In this document: piece after piece, positions 7,666 through 15,937 of the stretch | How positions within the stretch are numbered: position 1 is the first letter of the stretch | Layout of the letters: every line of letters begins with the position of its first letter | Assembly: GCA_016794365.1 (NCBI GenBank) | Contig: JAEUKB010000028.1 | Span: 214,823 to 278,822, forward strand | Origin: Myxococcales bacterium | GTDB taxonomy: Bacteria; Myxococcota_A; Polyangia; Palsa-1104; JAEUJZ01 | Reading direction: 5' to 3' | DNA: 64,000 bases | Translations under genes and position numbers: made by a program | Notes under the pieces: generated by a model | The model's database searches: none | Told to the model about the DNA's origin: nothing | The model's input: only the letters and a program-made list of their open reading frames with translations

Positions 7666-9312
7666 ATGCGGTCAGAGCGAGCCTTGGGAACTTTGAATCG
7701 CGTCCTACGACGCCTGAGCTTCGTCGGCATCGCCGCCGGAATCGCCGTGAGCACAATGTGGAACGGCTGTGCGGGCACCAACCCCGATGCCGTGGGCAAC
7801 ATTGTGGACGGAGGCACCGATGACGGACCGCCTCCGGGCAGCGACCTGACCTGCCAAAAGACCCCGGATCCCGACGTTCCGGACTCGCTCTTTATCGATA
7901 ACAACTGCGATGGCATCGATGGTGATATCGCCAACGCCATCTTCGTGTCTCCGAGCGGCGACGACACCTTCGCTGGCACGCGCGAAAACCCGGTCAAGAC
8001 CGTTACGCAAGGCATCAAGCTGGCGCAGCAGCAGGGCAAGACCGGCGTATACCTCGACAAGGGCATCTACACCGGCTCGGTGGCGATGGTCGCGGGCATC
8101 GGTGTGTATGGCGGTTATGACTCGGGCAACCTGTGGGCTCGCAGCGCAGCCAATGAGTCGCTCATCCAAGGCGGCACGACGGCGATCACGCTGAGCAACA
8201 TCGCCAAGGAAACGCACCTCGAGCTGGTGTCGGTCAAGTCCGCCGACGGAACCTCTGCCGGTCAGTCGAGCTACGGCGTGTTCGTCGTCAACAGCTCGGG
8301 CCCAGTCATCATCGGCCAGGCCAAGATCAACTCGGGCAACGGAGCCAATGGCACCTCGCCCACCGCACCAACCGATGTCATTACGCCGGTCGCCGCAAAC
8401 GGTGCCACTGGCGGCAACGGCTGCACCGGTGGTGGCTGTAACCCCGCAGGCCCTGGCGGAAAAGGCGGACAAAACACATGTTCAGCTGTAGCTGGCAACG
8501 TCTCCGGTGGAAACGGTGGAAACGGATCAGTCGGTAACAGCGGTGGTGGCGGCGCAGCTGGTCTGGGCGGCGCACCCGGCACAGGCGGTGGTGGCGGTTC
8601 ATCGGGAGACTGCTTCCCCGGCTTCTACAAAGGAAATAGCGGCAGTGGCGGCACCGATGGCGGCGCAGGCGCAGACGGCACTCTTGGAACGCAGCCGGTC
8701 GCTGTCTCCGCTTCGAACTTCACCGCAGCCGGATACACACCAGCCAGCGGCGGCGACGGCAAGCCAGGCACCAATGGCAGCGGCGCGGGCGGTGGTGGTG
8801 CAGGTGGTGGCGGCGCAGGTGGCGCATGCAAACCAGACGCGGGCGGCGGTGGTGGTGGTGGCGGCGCAGGTGGCTGCGCTGCGGCTCCGGGCCTTGGCGG
8901 CGGCGGCGGCGGCGGATCGTTCGGTGTCTATATCTTCAAGAGCACCGTCACGCTCAACTCCGTTTCGCTCGCTAGCGGTCAAGCCGGTAACGGAGGCACC
9001 GGGGCCAACGGAGCGATCGGTGGTTCCGCAGGAACAGGCTCGGGTGGTGGAGCAGGCTCGGAAGACAGCGCAGGCGGCGGTCGTGGCGCAAACGGCGGCA
9101 AGGGCGGAAACTCCGGCGCAGGTTCGGGCGGCAGCGGCGGTCCGAGCTACGGTTTGTACTCGCAGATGTCGCAGGTGGTCACCAACAGCGTTCAGGCCAG
9201 CGGCGGCGCATTTGGCTCGGCTGGCAACGGCGGCAAAGCCACCCTCAAAGGCGTACTGTCCCAAGCACCGGCTGGCTTCGTCGGACAAGCTGCGCCTCTG
9301 AAGTTCGAGTAG
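7666..9312 (+). CDS. Gly-rich secreted lipoprotein, DUF1565/beta-helix type
   Basis: A 548-residue exported protein. The N-terminus has a hydrophobic segment (FVGIAAGIAVSTMWNGC) ending in a possible lipidation Cys. DNNCDGIDGD (~85) matches the short Asp-rich repeat found in MopE-like and other myxobacterial surface proteins. Next comes a pectin-lyase-like start (IFVSPSGDDTFAGTRENPVK, GVYGGYD). From about residue 225 to 515 it is dominated by Gly-Gly-X runs resembling PE_PGRS proteins. A strong AGGAGGG precedes ATG 7666. It is probably a surface structural or adhesive protein; no enzymatic motif is visible. The Gly-rich part may be prone to length variation because its codons are simple repeats. 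Confidence 0.75.
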   Translation: MRSERALGTLNRVLRRLSFVGIAAGIAVSTMWNGCAGTNPDAVGNIVDGGTDDGPPPGSDLTCQKTPDPDVPDSLFIDNNCDGIDGDIANAIFVSPSGDDTFAGTRENPVKTVTQGIKLAQQQGKTGVYLDKGIYTGSVAMVAGIGVYGGYDSGNLWARSAANESLIQGGTTAITLSNIAKETHLELVSVKSADGTSAGQSSYGVFVVNSSGPVIIGQAKINSGNGANGTSPTAPTDVITPVAANGATGGNGCTGGGCNPAGPGGKGGQNTCSAVAGNVSGGNGGNGSVGNSGGGGAAGLGGAPGTGGGGGSSGDCFPGFYKGNSGSGGTDGGAGADGTLGTQPVAVSASNFTAAGYTPASGGDGKPGTNGSGAGGGGAGGGGAGGACKPDAGGGGGGGGAGGCAAAPGLGGGGGGGSFGVYIFKSTVTLNSVSLASGQAGNGGTGANGAIGGSAGTGSGGGAGSEDSAGGGRGANGGKGGNSGAGSGGSGGPSYGLYSQMSQVVTNSVQASGGAFGSAGNGGKATLKGVLSQAPAGFVGQAAPLKFE

Positions 9313-9382
9313 TCACCGACTCACGGCGTACGCCTCGCTGTTTCCTACATCACTTCCGGACTTCGCATTGGGCCTTGGGCAC

Positions 9383-9841
9383 TTAGCCAAGGTCTGGTGT
9401 CTTGCGTCCTCGAGCGCTCTTTCGCTTCAGGTACATAAGCCGCACGTTGGCCACGCTGTGATGCATGCCAAGCCGTGCCGCCACGCCCGGCGACACATCC
9501 AAGATGCCTCGCCACGTTCCGCGCTGTCTGATGTTGCGCTTGATGACAAAGCGACCTCCTGGAAGCTGCGCGCCAAACGGTCCGCGATCGAGCACCTGAC
9601 AGGTCGCCATACGATGAGTCGAAAGGTTTTGAACCAGCAGCTTGGTGCCACACGGTAGCGTCCGGTGCGCACAGGCCAGCTGTCCTTTCTTGAGCTGCTT
9701 GCCCGTACACGCCAGCGGCCCCCCCGCGAGCGCGTCTTCTTCATAACCAAACACCGCCGCCCGACCCGATTCGGTTCCCACATCGGGGGTCGCGGACAGA
9801 GTCAGGAGCAGGATGTGGCAAACAGCCATGAGGGTCAGCAT
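9383..9841 (-). CDS. RlpA-like double-psi beta-barrel protein
   Basis: A 152-residue protein with an N-terminal signal peptide (MLTLMAVCHILLLTLSATP) and an RlpA/expansin-type double-psi barrel: CAHRTLPCGTKLLVQN, CQVLDRGPFGA (the Asp-Arg-Gly-Pro-Phe motif with the catalytic Asp) and LDVSPGVAARLGM. RlpA proteins act on, or bind, denuded peptidoglycan glycans in the periplasm. There is no SPOR domain, so it is the short form, and no lipobox Cys sits near the signal-peptide end. Two Cys (CAHR and PCG) may form a disulfide. It stands 27 bp upstream of nothing related; the next gene on the same strand is homocysteine methyltransferase. Confidence 0.85.
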   Translation of the reverse strand: MLTLMAVCHILLLTLSATPDVGTESGRAAVFGYEEDALAGGPLACTGKQLKKGQLACAHRTLPCGTKLLVQNLSTHRMATCQVLDRGPFGAQLPGGRFVIKRNIRQRGTWRGILDVSPGVAARLGMHHSVANVRLMYLKRKSARGRKTPDLG

Positions 9842-9868
9842 CCGGGCCTCCTTGTGTAGATTTTGGCT

Positions 9869-10834
9869 TCATAGCGTGCTCGGCGGCGAAAGGAAACCCT
9901 CAATCGTCTGCCGAGCCGCAGCCAAGTGCCCAGCCGTGACGCCACAGCAGCCACCCAGCGCGGTTGCTCCGTCGGAAAGAAGCGCAACCAAGTCGCGGGC
10001 AAAGCGCTCGGGCAAGATCTCCTTCGGATTCCGACGACAGTCCGCCGATCCACTCTGAAGCTGAGGCCGCACAAGCACCGGCAGCCGCCGACCCGCTGCG
10101 CGCGCCCACTCCGCAATCGCCGTCACGGCTCCTCTCATGCGCTCGGCATTTTGCGAGCAGTTGACGCCGATCAGATCCGGCGGCTGACCGCATAGCTCCG
10201 AGAGCATCCGCGCAAGCGGCACCCCGAGCGGCGTCTCCAGTCCCTGCTGCCCATGCGTCACCGTCACCGATACAAACACCGGCACCGACGCATCCACGTC
10301 GCGTACCGCCGATAATGCCAGTCGTAGCTCCGCCGGATCGAAGCAAGTCTCAAGGTGCAGCGCACAGACGCCACGACGCACAAACGCTTCCGTCACAGCC
10401 CGATAACATGTAGCGAGCCGTTCCGTCGAAAGACCCACCTGCCCCGTCGGACCGATCGAAGCGATCAGCCAGCGCGTGTTTCGAGCCTCCGTCAACGCTT
10501 GCTCAGCCAGATCCACCGCGCGATCGACCCACGCTTGTAGCGAACGAGACTGTCCAGCGTGATCACGCGGCAGCGAATCCGACGCCAGCAGCCGCACCAG
10601 CCCAAATGAGTTGGTCTGAAGTACATCCACGCCTGCTTCGACAAAGCCGCGATGAACTTGCACAACCTCGTCGGGATGCGACCACAGCCACGCCTCGGGA
10701 GGCTCGTCCGCCAGCACCAGTCCGCGTGCAATCAGCGCCGTTCCCATCCCGCCGTCCCACAGCAGCGGCGACTTGTTCGATCGCAGCGCATGTTCCAGCG
10801 CACTGCGATCCGCGAAAGACTGCTTCTTTGTCAT
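9869..10834 (-). CDS. Homocysteine S-methyltransferase family protein
   Basis: A 321-residue single-domain protein of the MetH-N/BHMT/MmuM superfamily: LLWDGGMGTALIARGL at the start, DVLQTNSFG, then the zinc-binding Cys of GVNCSQN and the Cys pair in LGGCCGVTAGHL. It would transfer a methyl group (from S-methylmethionine, betaine or a related donor) to homocysteine to make methionine. The donor cannot be told from the sequence, and no cobalamin or THF domain follows as in MetH. The gene lies 27 bp before the RlpA-like gene on the same strand, so they may be co-transcribed. Confidence 0.88.
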   Translation of the reverse strand: MTKKQSFADRSALEHALRSNKSPLLWDGGMGTALIARGLVLADEPPEAWLWSHPDEVVQVHRGFVEAGVDVLQTNSFGLVRLLASDSLPRDHAGQSRSLQAWVDRAVDLAEQALTEARNTRWLIASIGPTGQVGLSTERLATCYRAVTEAFVRRGVCALHLETCFDPAELRLALSAVRDVDASVPVFVSVTVTHGQQGLETPLGVPLARMLSELCGQPPDLIGVNCSQNAERMRGAVTAIAEWARAAGRRLPVLVRPQLQSGSADCRRNPKEILPERFARDLVALLSDGATALGGCCGVTAGHLAAARQTIEGFLSPPSTL

Positions 10835-10924
10835 CTGCTCATTTCTCGTAACAATTCGTGTGTACCGACGGGAAATAGTTCAGGCTCGCTAGACCGAGCG
10901 GGCAGAATATGCGTTGATCGAGCC

Positions 10925-12028
10925 ATGAAGAGAAGCTTGGCGATCGACAATCACACTGCGTTTCAGTGGTCCGTGCTGCGAACCGTGGCAGCCGGAACCG
11001 TACTTGGACTGTGTCATACCGTCATGGCTCCCAGCTCAAGCTATGTGGGTCAGGTCGTGATGCTCAGCGGAACCTGGAGCTGGCTGTACGGCGCAACCAG
11101 CCTCGCACTTCTTGGTGCGGCAGCGGTTCCAGCGACGGACAAAAAGAAGGCGCTGTCGCTTGCTGGCATCGCTTTGCTCGGTGCGGTCGTCACGTCGCTG
11201 GGCGCGCACCACGGAGCCGTTGTTCCGACGATGATTGCCTGGTCGCTGCTTCTCACCGTGCAGCTGCTACAAGGCGGGCTGTCCCGAGGCCAAGCGCTGG
11301 CGACAGCGATCTCAGGCATGCTGCTGTCTCTCGGAGCGCAGCTTCTTCCCGAGGCGATGGAAAACCAAGGTGTGCTGCTTCATCAGCCACTGTGGATCAG
11401 CAATGCCGTCGCAGGTGGCTGTGTCGGGCTTCTCGTCGGAGCGTCTACGGTAACGCGCCACTTGATCCTTCGTCACGAACCGATCGATGCCGAGCTGCGC
11501 GGTCTGCTGCCTTCGCCAAGCGCCAACGACGAGCTATCGACGCTGATTCAGCAAGCATTTTCCACCTATCAGGAAACGGCTGAAAGTCTCGACGAGCATC
11601 CGGGCGCGCGCGTCGCGGCTGAGCAGCTTGTCAAAAAGATCGGTCGCTTCGGCAAGCGCTGGCAAGACATCGAGTCTCAAGCGCAAAAGAGCGATCGCAG
11701 CAAGCTCGACGAGAGAAAGAAAGATCTACAAGCGCGGATTCAAGCAGCCAGCGACGACAGCGTTCGTAGCGAATACAGCCGAGCGCTCACCGCCATCGAC
11801 GAACAGCTTGCCTATCTCGACGAGATTGCCAAAGGCCGAGAGCGCGCCGTCGCCCGTCTGCATCACCAAGTTGCGACGCTGGAACGACTTCGCCTGGCAG
11901 CAGTTCGTCATCGCTCCGTCGGAGCAGCTAAGCTGAGCGAGGATCTGAAGACCGTCGTCGAAGATCTCAATCAAGCCGGACAAGAGCTAGACACCGCGTC
12001 GGAAGTCCTTTCCGAGCTATCCCACTAG
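10925..12028 (+). CDS. Membrane protein with C-terminal coiled coil, unknown function
   Basis: A 367-residue protein starting at ATG 10925. Upstream codons in the same frame lie antisense to the divergent methyltransferase and were excluded. The first ~190 residues hold five or so hydrophobic helices (TVAAGTVLGLCHTVMAP, LYGATSLALLGAAAVPA, ALSLAGIALLGAVV, IAWSLLLTVQLLQ, NAVAGGCVGLLVGAS). The C-terminal ~170 residues are charged and heptad-like (QARIQAASDDSVRSEYSRAL). I recognise no family. A bundle of membrane helices feeding a cytoplasmic coiled coil would suit a scaffold or sensor role, which is speculation. It shares its stop-codon bases with the convergent hemerythrin gene. Confidence 0.75.
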   Translation: MKRSLAIDNHTAFQWSVLRTVAAGTVLGLCHTVMAPSSSYVGQVVMLSGTWSWLYGATSLALLGAAAVPATDKKKALSLAGIALLGAVVTSLGAHHGAVVPTMIAWSLLLTVQLLQGGLSRGQALATAISGMLLSLGAQLLPEAMENQGVLLHQPLWISNAVAGGCVGLLVGASTVTRHLILRHEPIDAELRGLLPSPSANDELSTLIQQAFSTYQETAESLDEHPGARVAAEQLVKKIGRFGKRWQDIESQAQKSDRSKLDERKKDLQARIQAASDDSVRSEYSRALTAIDEQLAYLDEIAKGRERAVARLHHQVATLERLRLAAVRHRSVGAAKLSEDLKTVVEDLNQAGQELDTASEVLSELSH

Positions 12029-12573
12029 CCCATCGCTTGTCGTCGCTGTCTCATCCGTTGAGTCAGCTCTTTTCTTTCTTCGTCTGAAAGCAGCAGCGAA
12101 ACCGCCGGAAAGACCTCGCGCTCTTCGCGATCCAGGTGAGCCCGCAGCAGCGTCGAGACAAGCAGCGTCTGTGGCATCAGCTCGTCGCGCAGGTTCGATA
12201 GCAGCAGCGGCTCGTCGCGCAGCCGTCGCCAGAGCTGAATCGCACTCTCGATCGCCGGATCGATCACCGCATGCTCTGCACACATCACCGACAGTGCTTC
12301 GGTCAAGCTCGGCGGAATCGATCGACCACGCAGCATGTCGATCAGCAGCTCGTCTTCGTCGCGAATGTGGAGCGGCAGCGCGCGCCCGAAATAACGAACC
12401 AGCGACGAGCAACTGTCGGAAACATCTTGCGCCGACGGCTCCGCCACATCGACCAAGCGCTGCGCCAGATCCAAGTGCTGACGAATGCGACCGTGACAAG
12501 CCAGCAGCAGACCCATCGGATCATCCGACGGATCAGCGCTGTGGGTCGATGTCCCGGTCAGCTTGATCAACAT
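12025..12573 (-). CDS. Hemerythrin HHE-domain protein
   Basis: A 182-residue helical protein. Conserved metal ligands sit in the expected order: LLACHGRIRQH (helix A), LPLHIRDEDELL (His and Glu/Asp), MCAEHAVIDPAIES and LLRAHLDREEREVFP. HHE proteins bind a di-iron centre and sense or store oxygen or NO, or help repair iron-sulfur clusters. The start is placed at ATG 12573, because the open frame beyond it runs antisense through the Ala-rich C-terminus of the OmpA gene. The 3' end shares 4 bp with the convergent membrane-protein gene. Confidence 0.85.
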   Translation of the reverse strand: MLIKLTGTSTHSADPSDDPMGLLLACHGRIRQHLDLAQRLVDVAEPSAQDVSDSCSSLVRYFGRALPLHIRDEDELLIDMLRGRSIPPSLTEALSVMCAEHAVIDPAIESAIQLWRRLRDEPLLLSNLRDELMPQTLLVSTLLRAHLDREEREVFPAVSLLLSDEERKELTQRMRQRRQAMG

Positions 12574-12619
12574 GAAGAAGCGCCAGTTTGGCGGCGAAGA
12601 AACGGAAACAGCGGCTTCG

Positions 12620-13702
12620 TTAGCGGGCAGCAGGCTTGGCAGCAGCAGGATTGGCGGCGGCAGGCTTGGCAGCAGCGGGCTTGGGTGCCGTCGGAGCCGT
12701 AGCAGGCTTGGCTGCGCCACCAACACCAGGCTTGGCCGGGCGCTTGATCGGAGGCGGCAGCTTCGCGGGACGACGCTGATTTTCTGCCTGCGCGCACAGC
12801 GTCTGATCCTGCGAAAACATAAACTGCACGCGACGGTTCTTTTCGTCTTCGATTGCGATCACCTGCGGGCACAGACCACCCCAACCGAGCGTCGCTGCGA
12901 TTCTCGACTGCGGCAGACCGGCGCTCACCAGCGCTTGCTCGACGGCGCGTGCTCGATCTTGCGACAGCTTCAGACGAGCCGCAGGCACACCGTTTCCTTC
13001 GCCCGGCGTCGTGTGACCTTCAATGCGGATCCGCTCACCTTCGGGTAGCTTCTTCAGCTCCTCGACGGCGCGCGTCAGCTTCTGACGGTTGTCGTCGCTC
13101 AGCTGAGACGCATTCTTGTCAAAGATCACGCCGTGATCGTTCGGGCAGTTGATAAACGGCGTACACGGACAGTCTTTGCCAGGCGTGCAGTAGCGGCAGT
13201 TGTCACCGCTGCATGGGCAGTTTTTGCCAGGCGTACAGAAGTCTGAGCGCAGCGGCGCACGAGCCGGACAGTTGACGCCCGGCGTACATGCACAGTCTTT
13301 CCCCGGCGTGCAGGGACAGTTGACACCCGGCGTACACGCACAGTCTTTCCCGGCGGTGCATGGACAGTCTTTGCCGGGCGTGCAGCAGGCTTTGTCGCTC
13401 TTGCTCGACGTTGGCTGCGCCGGAGTCATCGGCACGGGCGCAGGAGCCGGGGTCGTACCAAACTCATCGATCGGGTAGTTCACAGGTGGCAGCGAGTTAC
13501 CGCGACCATTCTGCGTACCAGCAGGATTTGGTGCCTGCGCATATCCAGTCACGCTGGTCAGAAGACCCAGTCCGACGGCAACGATCGCAGCCAAGATGCT
13601 GGCGCGCCGCGTGCTCGACCGCTGACCGATCGTCGGAACGACATCCACAGGCGAGTTCAAACGGACTTGCCGCATGGCCATTTCTCTCCGATTCCCTTTC
13701 AT
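12620..13702 (-). CDS. OmpA-family protein with Cys-repeat linker (short form)
   Basis: About 360 residues. The export signal is preceded by a long basic n-region (hydrophobic core ILAAIVAVGLGLLTSVTGYA). A linker follows, roughly codons 100-185, of 8-residue units C-T-P-G-x-x-C-x (CTPGKDCP, CTPGVNCP and variants, about eight units with short interruptions). Then comes an OmpA peptidoglycan-binding domain (FDKNASQLSDDNRQKL, IEGHTTPGEG, LSQDRARAVEQAL, NRRVQFMF). The C-terminus is Ala/Pro/Lys-rich. There is no beta-barrel, so it is probably a periplasmic peptidoglycan-binding rod. The start is placed at ATG 13702 behind GAGGA; an alternative is the Met 7 codons later. It sits 14 bp after the longer paralogue and is probably in its operon. 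Confidence 0.85.
   Translation of the reverse strand: MKGNRREMAMRQVRLNSPVDVVPTIGQRSSTRRASILAAIVAVGLGLLTSVTGYAQAPNPAGTQNGRGNSLPPVNYPIDEFGTTPAPAPVPMTPAQPTSSKSDKACCTPGKDCPCTAGKDCACTPGVNCPCTPGKDCACTPGVNCPARAPLRSDFCTPGKNCPCSGDNCRYCTPGKDCPCTPFINCPNDHGVIFDKNASQLSDDNRQKLTRAVEELKKLPEGERIRIEGHTTPGEGNGVPAARLKLSQDRARAVEQALVSAGLPQSRIAATLGWGGLCPQVIAIEDEKNRRVQFMFSQDQTLCAQAENQRRPAKLPPPIKRPAKPGVGGAAKPATAPTAPKPAAAKPAAANPAAAKPAAR
13146..13392 (-). repeat. Tandem 24-bp repeats coding C-x-P-G-x-x-C-x units (short OmpA)
   Basis: Degenerate 24-bp units encode CTPGKDCP/CTPGVNCP-type octapeptides. Codon use varies between units at synonymous positions, so this is not a very recent expansion. One stretch (around 13245-13270) lacks the pattern. 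Confidence 0.8.
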
Positions 13703-13716
13703 CGCGTCCTCTGCTC

Positions 13717-15453
13717 TCACTGCGGGGGCAGCGGGACGAAGCACTTGATGCTGTCGTCGGGCCACAGGTTGATTTCGACGCGACGGTTCGGCTCGTTTTC
13801 CTTGTCGCGCTGCGACTTTTCGACCGGCGTCATCTTGCGCTTGAGCGTGATCTTCGAGTCAGCAACCACCTTGCAGTTGAAGGCGTACCAGCCCACCGAG
13901 ACGCTCTTGTCGGCAACATCTGCCGGGATGCCTTTGCCGCGCAGCTCGTCACGGATGAACTTGGCGACGCTCTGGGCACGGTCATGCGAAAGCCGCGTGT
14001 TGTAATCGAGTCCGCCGACGTTGTCGGTGTGGCCCTCGATGCGGATCTTGTTGCCCTTGTTGATGTGATCCGCGATGGCTTCGATCGACAAACGAATCGT
14101 GTCGAGGCCGGTTGCGGTCAGATCGGGACTGTCGAACTCGAACAGCGAGCCCGCAATCTTGATGTTCTTCTTCGGACAATCGACGCCCGGCTTGCAGAGA
14201 CAGTTGACGCCCGGGGTACACGGACAGTTGACACCCGGCGTACAAGCGCAGGTCTTGCCGTCCTCGCAGACACAGTCCTTACCCGGAGTACACGGACAAT
14301 CGACGCCCGGAGTACACGGACAGTTGACGCCCGGCGTACACTGGCAGTTGACGCCCGGAATGCACGGACAGTTGGCACCACGGCAGCGACAGTCTGGAGC
14401 AGGCGGCGGCGGTGGCGGTGGTGGCGGCGTCGGCTTCTTGTTCCACGACCAGACAAGACCGGCGTACGCACGCACGTCCGGCGAGCCAATACCCTTGCTT
14501 CCGCCCGTGGCCGGAATGCCGGGGCCCGCACCGAGGTAAATGTGGAAGTCACCAGCGCTCTGCGTCTCGATGTTGACGCGGCCAGCCACTGTGGACTCAA
14601 GCGGCGTTTCACCAAGCGAGCGGAAGTTGAAGTTGGCCAAGCCAAACACTTCCGCCATCAGGTCAAACGAGCCGTGGTTCCAGTTGGCGACCCGCAGGTT
14701 CAAGCCACCGCCGACCGACAGTGAGTTGCCGACGCTGGTGAACGCGATCTGCTGCGCCTGAGCCAGATACACACCGGGGTTTAGTACGAAGGTGAAGCGC
14801 CACAGGTTCAAGTGAAACAGCAGCTTTAGGTTTCCGGTCGGCAGCGGCGAGCCAAGGAAGCTCGACTTGTCGCCGGTCGGTAGCTTCAGATCGCCCGCGA
14901 AGCCAAGTCCGCCCCACTTACCGTTTACGAACACGGCCTTCACTTGGAAGCGCAGGTCTTCTTGACCGATCGACTTCGGATCTTGGTTCGGCAGGCTGCT
15001 CAGGATCACTGGATCGGAAAAGTTCTCGCCGATCTTGTTGATCTGTCCGGTCTGCCAAAACGTCACCGGCAGGCTCAGGCCGAACTGGAGCCGTCCGGTG
15101 CCCTTGATCGGAATTCCGACCGCGATACCCAGATCGCCAGTGAGTCGGTTCTCAATCAGCGGGAACCTGGGCTCGTCGCCCATATACAGGTACAGCGGAT
15201 TGCGCGAGTAATGCAGAAAGAGCTGCGGCGCAATCTCGAAGCGCGGCAGCAGTTCTGCAAGATCTTGCGTGACCAAGCGACCTGTACCGAAGGCCGGCGC
15301 GAAGCGGTTGATGTCCAGGGCATTTCGCGAAGCGTCCTGGGCACTCGCCGCCTGCGTGACGCACAAGCCTGCTGCAACAAGCAGCGTGGCCAAGCGAAAT
15401 CGCAGGCGCGCAAAGAAGGTGTCGGAAACGGGACGGTGTTCGGCGTTCGACAT
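13717..15453 (-). CDS. OmpA-family outer-membrane protein with Cys-repeat linker (long form)
   Basis: A 578-residue protein. A signal peptide (LATLLVAAGLCVTQAASAQ) is followed by ~310 residues of alternating beta-strand character with OM-porin-like stretches (LTGDLGIAVGIPIKGTGRLQ, GRLQFGLSLPV). A Pro run leads into eight successive 8-residue Cys units (CIPGVNCQ, CTPGVNCP, CTPGVDCP, CTPGKDCV, CEDGKTCA, CTPGVNCP, CTPGVNCL, CKPGVDCP). Last comes an OmpA domain (FEFDSPDLTATGLDTIR, IEGHTDNVGG, NRRVEINLW). I infer a barrel in the outer membrane, a disulfide- or metal-stabilised stalk through the periplasm and a peptidoglycan anchor. The gene is first in the pair with the short form. Confidence 0.87.
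   Translation of the reverse strand: MSNAEHRPVSDTFFARLRFRLATLLVAAGLCVTQAASAQDASRNALDINRFAPAFGTGRLVTQDLAELLPRFEIAPQLFLHYSRNPLYLYMGDEPRFPLIENRLTGDLGIAVGIPIKGTGRLQFGLSLPVTFWQTGQINKIGENFSDPVILSSLPNQDPKSIGQEDLRFQVKAVFVNGKWGGLGFAGDLKLPTGDKSSFLGSPLPTGNLKLLFHLNLWRFTFVLNPGVYLAQAQQIAFTSVGNSLSVGGGLNLRVANWNHGSFDLMAEVFGLANFNFRSLGETPLESTVAGRVNIETQSAGDFHIYLGAGPGIPATGGSKGIGSPDVRAYAGLVWSWNKKPTPPPPPPPPPAPDCRCRGANCPCIPGVNCQCTPGVNCPCTPGVDCPCTPGKDCVCEDGKTCACTPGVNCPCTPGVNCLCKPGVDCPKKNIKIAGSLFEFDSPDLTATGLDTIRLSIEAIADHINKGNKIRIEGHTDNVGGLDYNTRLSHDRAQSVAKFIRDELRGKGIPADVADKSVSVGWYAFNCKVVADSKITLKRKMTPVEKSQRDKENEPNRRVEINLWPDDSIKCFVPLPPQ
14169..14399 (-). repeat. Tandem 24-bp repeats coding C-x-P-G-x-x-C-x units (long OmpA)
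   Basis: Eight essentially uninterrupted octapeptide units, preceded by CRCRGANCP. The array corresponds to the linker between the predicted barrel and the OmpA domain. Confidence 0.85.
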
Positions 15454-15937
15454 GCTGGTTAGACCATTGCAAGCTCGACTGCGGGCCCATGGACATCGGT
15501 CAGAAAGACCGCGTGCCTCAGACGACCAGAGGTGAGGTTCTGGGCTACTTTAACGCAAGTCATGTAGCTAAATACACAAAATTCTCATGGCACCGCCAGT
15601 TGTGGCGGGGTCTTCGATTCGTAACATACAGAGCGCGTCATCCCAAGAATATATCTTGTCTGAACTGGACTGACCGCTCTTGCTTCGCCGACCACGACGA
15701 GACTTCGTCCACAGCCATGCGAGCTTCGGCCTGGAACCGCAAACGAACAGGACTGGACTGGACGCAAACGCGCTGAAGCGATCGGACAAAGCGTGGCTGT
15801 GGTTTCAGCATCGTAGGGATGACTGGCTATGATGATGATCCGAGCACTTGGGATACCGATTTTTGGCCATCGGTGGGGTCAGATCCGCGCAGATTGAGCG
15901 ACTGGCCTCGACAACAACATCAGGTTTGGGGGAAATC
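15454..15937. other. Intergenic region, no gene recognised
   Basis: About 480 bp between the divergent long OmpA gene and the FG-GAP lipoprotein. It should hold both promoters. Short frames are present without ribosome sites or family resemblance. A small perfect hairpin CCGCCA/TGGCGG (15593-15608) is not followed by a T-run. The base GGGGGA just before ATG 15938 is a plausible ribosome-binding site. Confidence 0.4.

Noticed and set aside
12574..12726. Upstream extension of the hemerythrin frame
   Set aside because: The extra ~50 codons are antisense to the Ala-rich C-terminus of the OmpA gene and look nothing like hemerythrin; ATG 12573 fits the family.
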